DNA from: Acidobacteriota bacterium
GTDB lineage: Bacteria; Acidobacteriota; Terriglobia; Terriglobales; Acidobacteriaceae
Reading direction: 5' to 3'
Assembly (NCBI GenBank): GCA_021804965.1
Contig: JAJZGG010000025.1
Span: 1-32,900, forward strand
Length of the DNA: 32,900 bases
Both the position numbers and the translations under genes were made by a program. The notes beneath the pieces were generated by a model, which ran no database searches, was not told the DNA's origin, and saw nothing but the letters and a program-made list of their open reading frames with translations. Positions 32,683 to 32,900 of this stretch are shown piece by piece; the stretch's first letter is position 1, and the number at the start of each line of letters is the position of its first letter.

Positions 32683-32900
32683 ATGCGACCGGAAGTGGAA
32701 CAAGCCGCTGCGTTGTTGCGGGAGAACACGCCTGCCAGTGTCAGTGCCGCGATTGAGCTTCTGCAGCGCACGGTTTTCGCCTTCAGCATGAAGGTTTGCG
32801 GCCATCCGGAAGATGCCGAGGACACGATGCAGGAGGTGCTGATGCGCTCGGCACCGCATCTGGTTCGCCTTACCGACGCCAACGCGCTGGCCGTCTGGCT
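32683..32900 (+). CDS. ECF-type RNA polymerase sigma factor, 5' part only
   Basis: The gene runs off the window; 72 complete codons are visible. The product starts MRPEVEQAAALLREN and continues AIELLQRTVFAFSMKVCGHPEDAEDTMQEVLMRSAPHLVRL. This matches sigma-70 region 2 (the DAEDxxQEVxxR segment that contacts core polymerase and the -10 element). ECF sigma factors usually respond to envelope or oxidative stress and often have an adjacent anti-sigma gene, which would lie outside the window. The start ATG 32683 is set by homology and by the TATACT element six bases upstream. Confidence 0.85.
   Translation, partial: MRPEVEQAAALLRENTPASVSAAIELLQRTVFAFSMKVCGHPEDAEDTMQEVLMRSAPHLVRLTDANALAVW

Noticed and set aside
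32472-32882. Minus-strand frames over the right edge of the island, possibly a gene relic
   Set aside because: They overlap the clear sigma factor coding sequence, have no start signal, and the fragments match no family that I can name.

Overview
The window looks like chromosomal DNA of a high-GC Gram-negative bacterium. It has outer-membrane barrel proteins, a TolC-type channel and periplasmic c-type cytochromes. The style of the genes, and the pairing of a porin-cytochrome operon with a PHP/LOG/glycosyltransferase run, suggest an acidobacterium (Acidobacteriaceae-like). That assignment is an impression from the proteins, not a database result. No rRNA, tRNA, CRISPR array or intact insertion sequence was seen.

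Layout. (1) 162-4758, minus strand: a tRNA-modification gene (tgt), preceded by a three-gene secretory operon (PA2779-like membrane protein, C39-like cysteine peptidase, TPR outer-membrane protein), and a small unknown gene. (2) 4861-9610: rpoD with its terminator on the minus strand, then a 648-base intergenic region, then typA and a small membrane protein on the plus strand. rpoD and typA both appear to start at TTG. (3) 9707-13396, plus strand: LOG-family protein, PHP-domain protein and a family 4-type glycosyltransferase, ending with an 11-base convergent overlap with accD. (4) 13386-15772, minus strand: accD, cupin, cobO, rlmH. (5) 15932-17530: a ribulokinase (araB).

(6) 17531-23389 is the most interesting metabolic unit. 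A 422-base regulatory region holds a perfect TGTGA-N6-TCACA palindrome. It leads into four genes: a decaheme cytochrome (MtrA/PioA/DmsE type), an MtrB/PioB-like outer-membrane barrel, a monoheme cytochrome c, and a membrane-anchored NapC/NirT-like multiheme cytochrome. Together they could form an electron conduit from the quinone pool through the periplasm and across the outer membrane. No extracellular terminal cytochrome is present. (7) 23859-30350: a small membrane protein followed by a complete tripartite RND efflux operon (adaptor, pump, TolC-like channel) closed by a strong terminator. The pump has an unusual set of proton-relay residues and a His-rich cytoplasmic loop.

(8) 30488-31015 is a protein made of two copies of one helical unit. 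(9) 31083-32400 is a visibly AT-richer island with different codon use. It holds two overlapping genes, a DUF5343 protein and a Swt1-like HEPN protein with an intact R-x4-H motif. This is a plausible uncharacterised toxin-antitoxin or defence module. (10) The window ends inside an ECF-type sigma factor gene whose -10 element lies exactly six bases before its ATG. The same arrangement recurs at tgt and at the 30488 gene, so leaderless transcription may be common in this genome.
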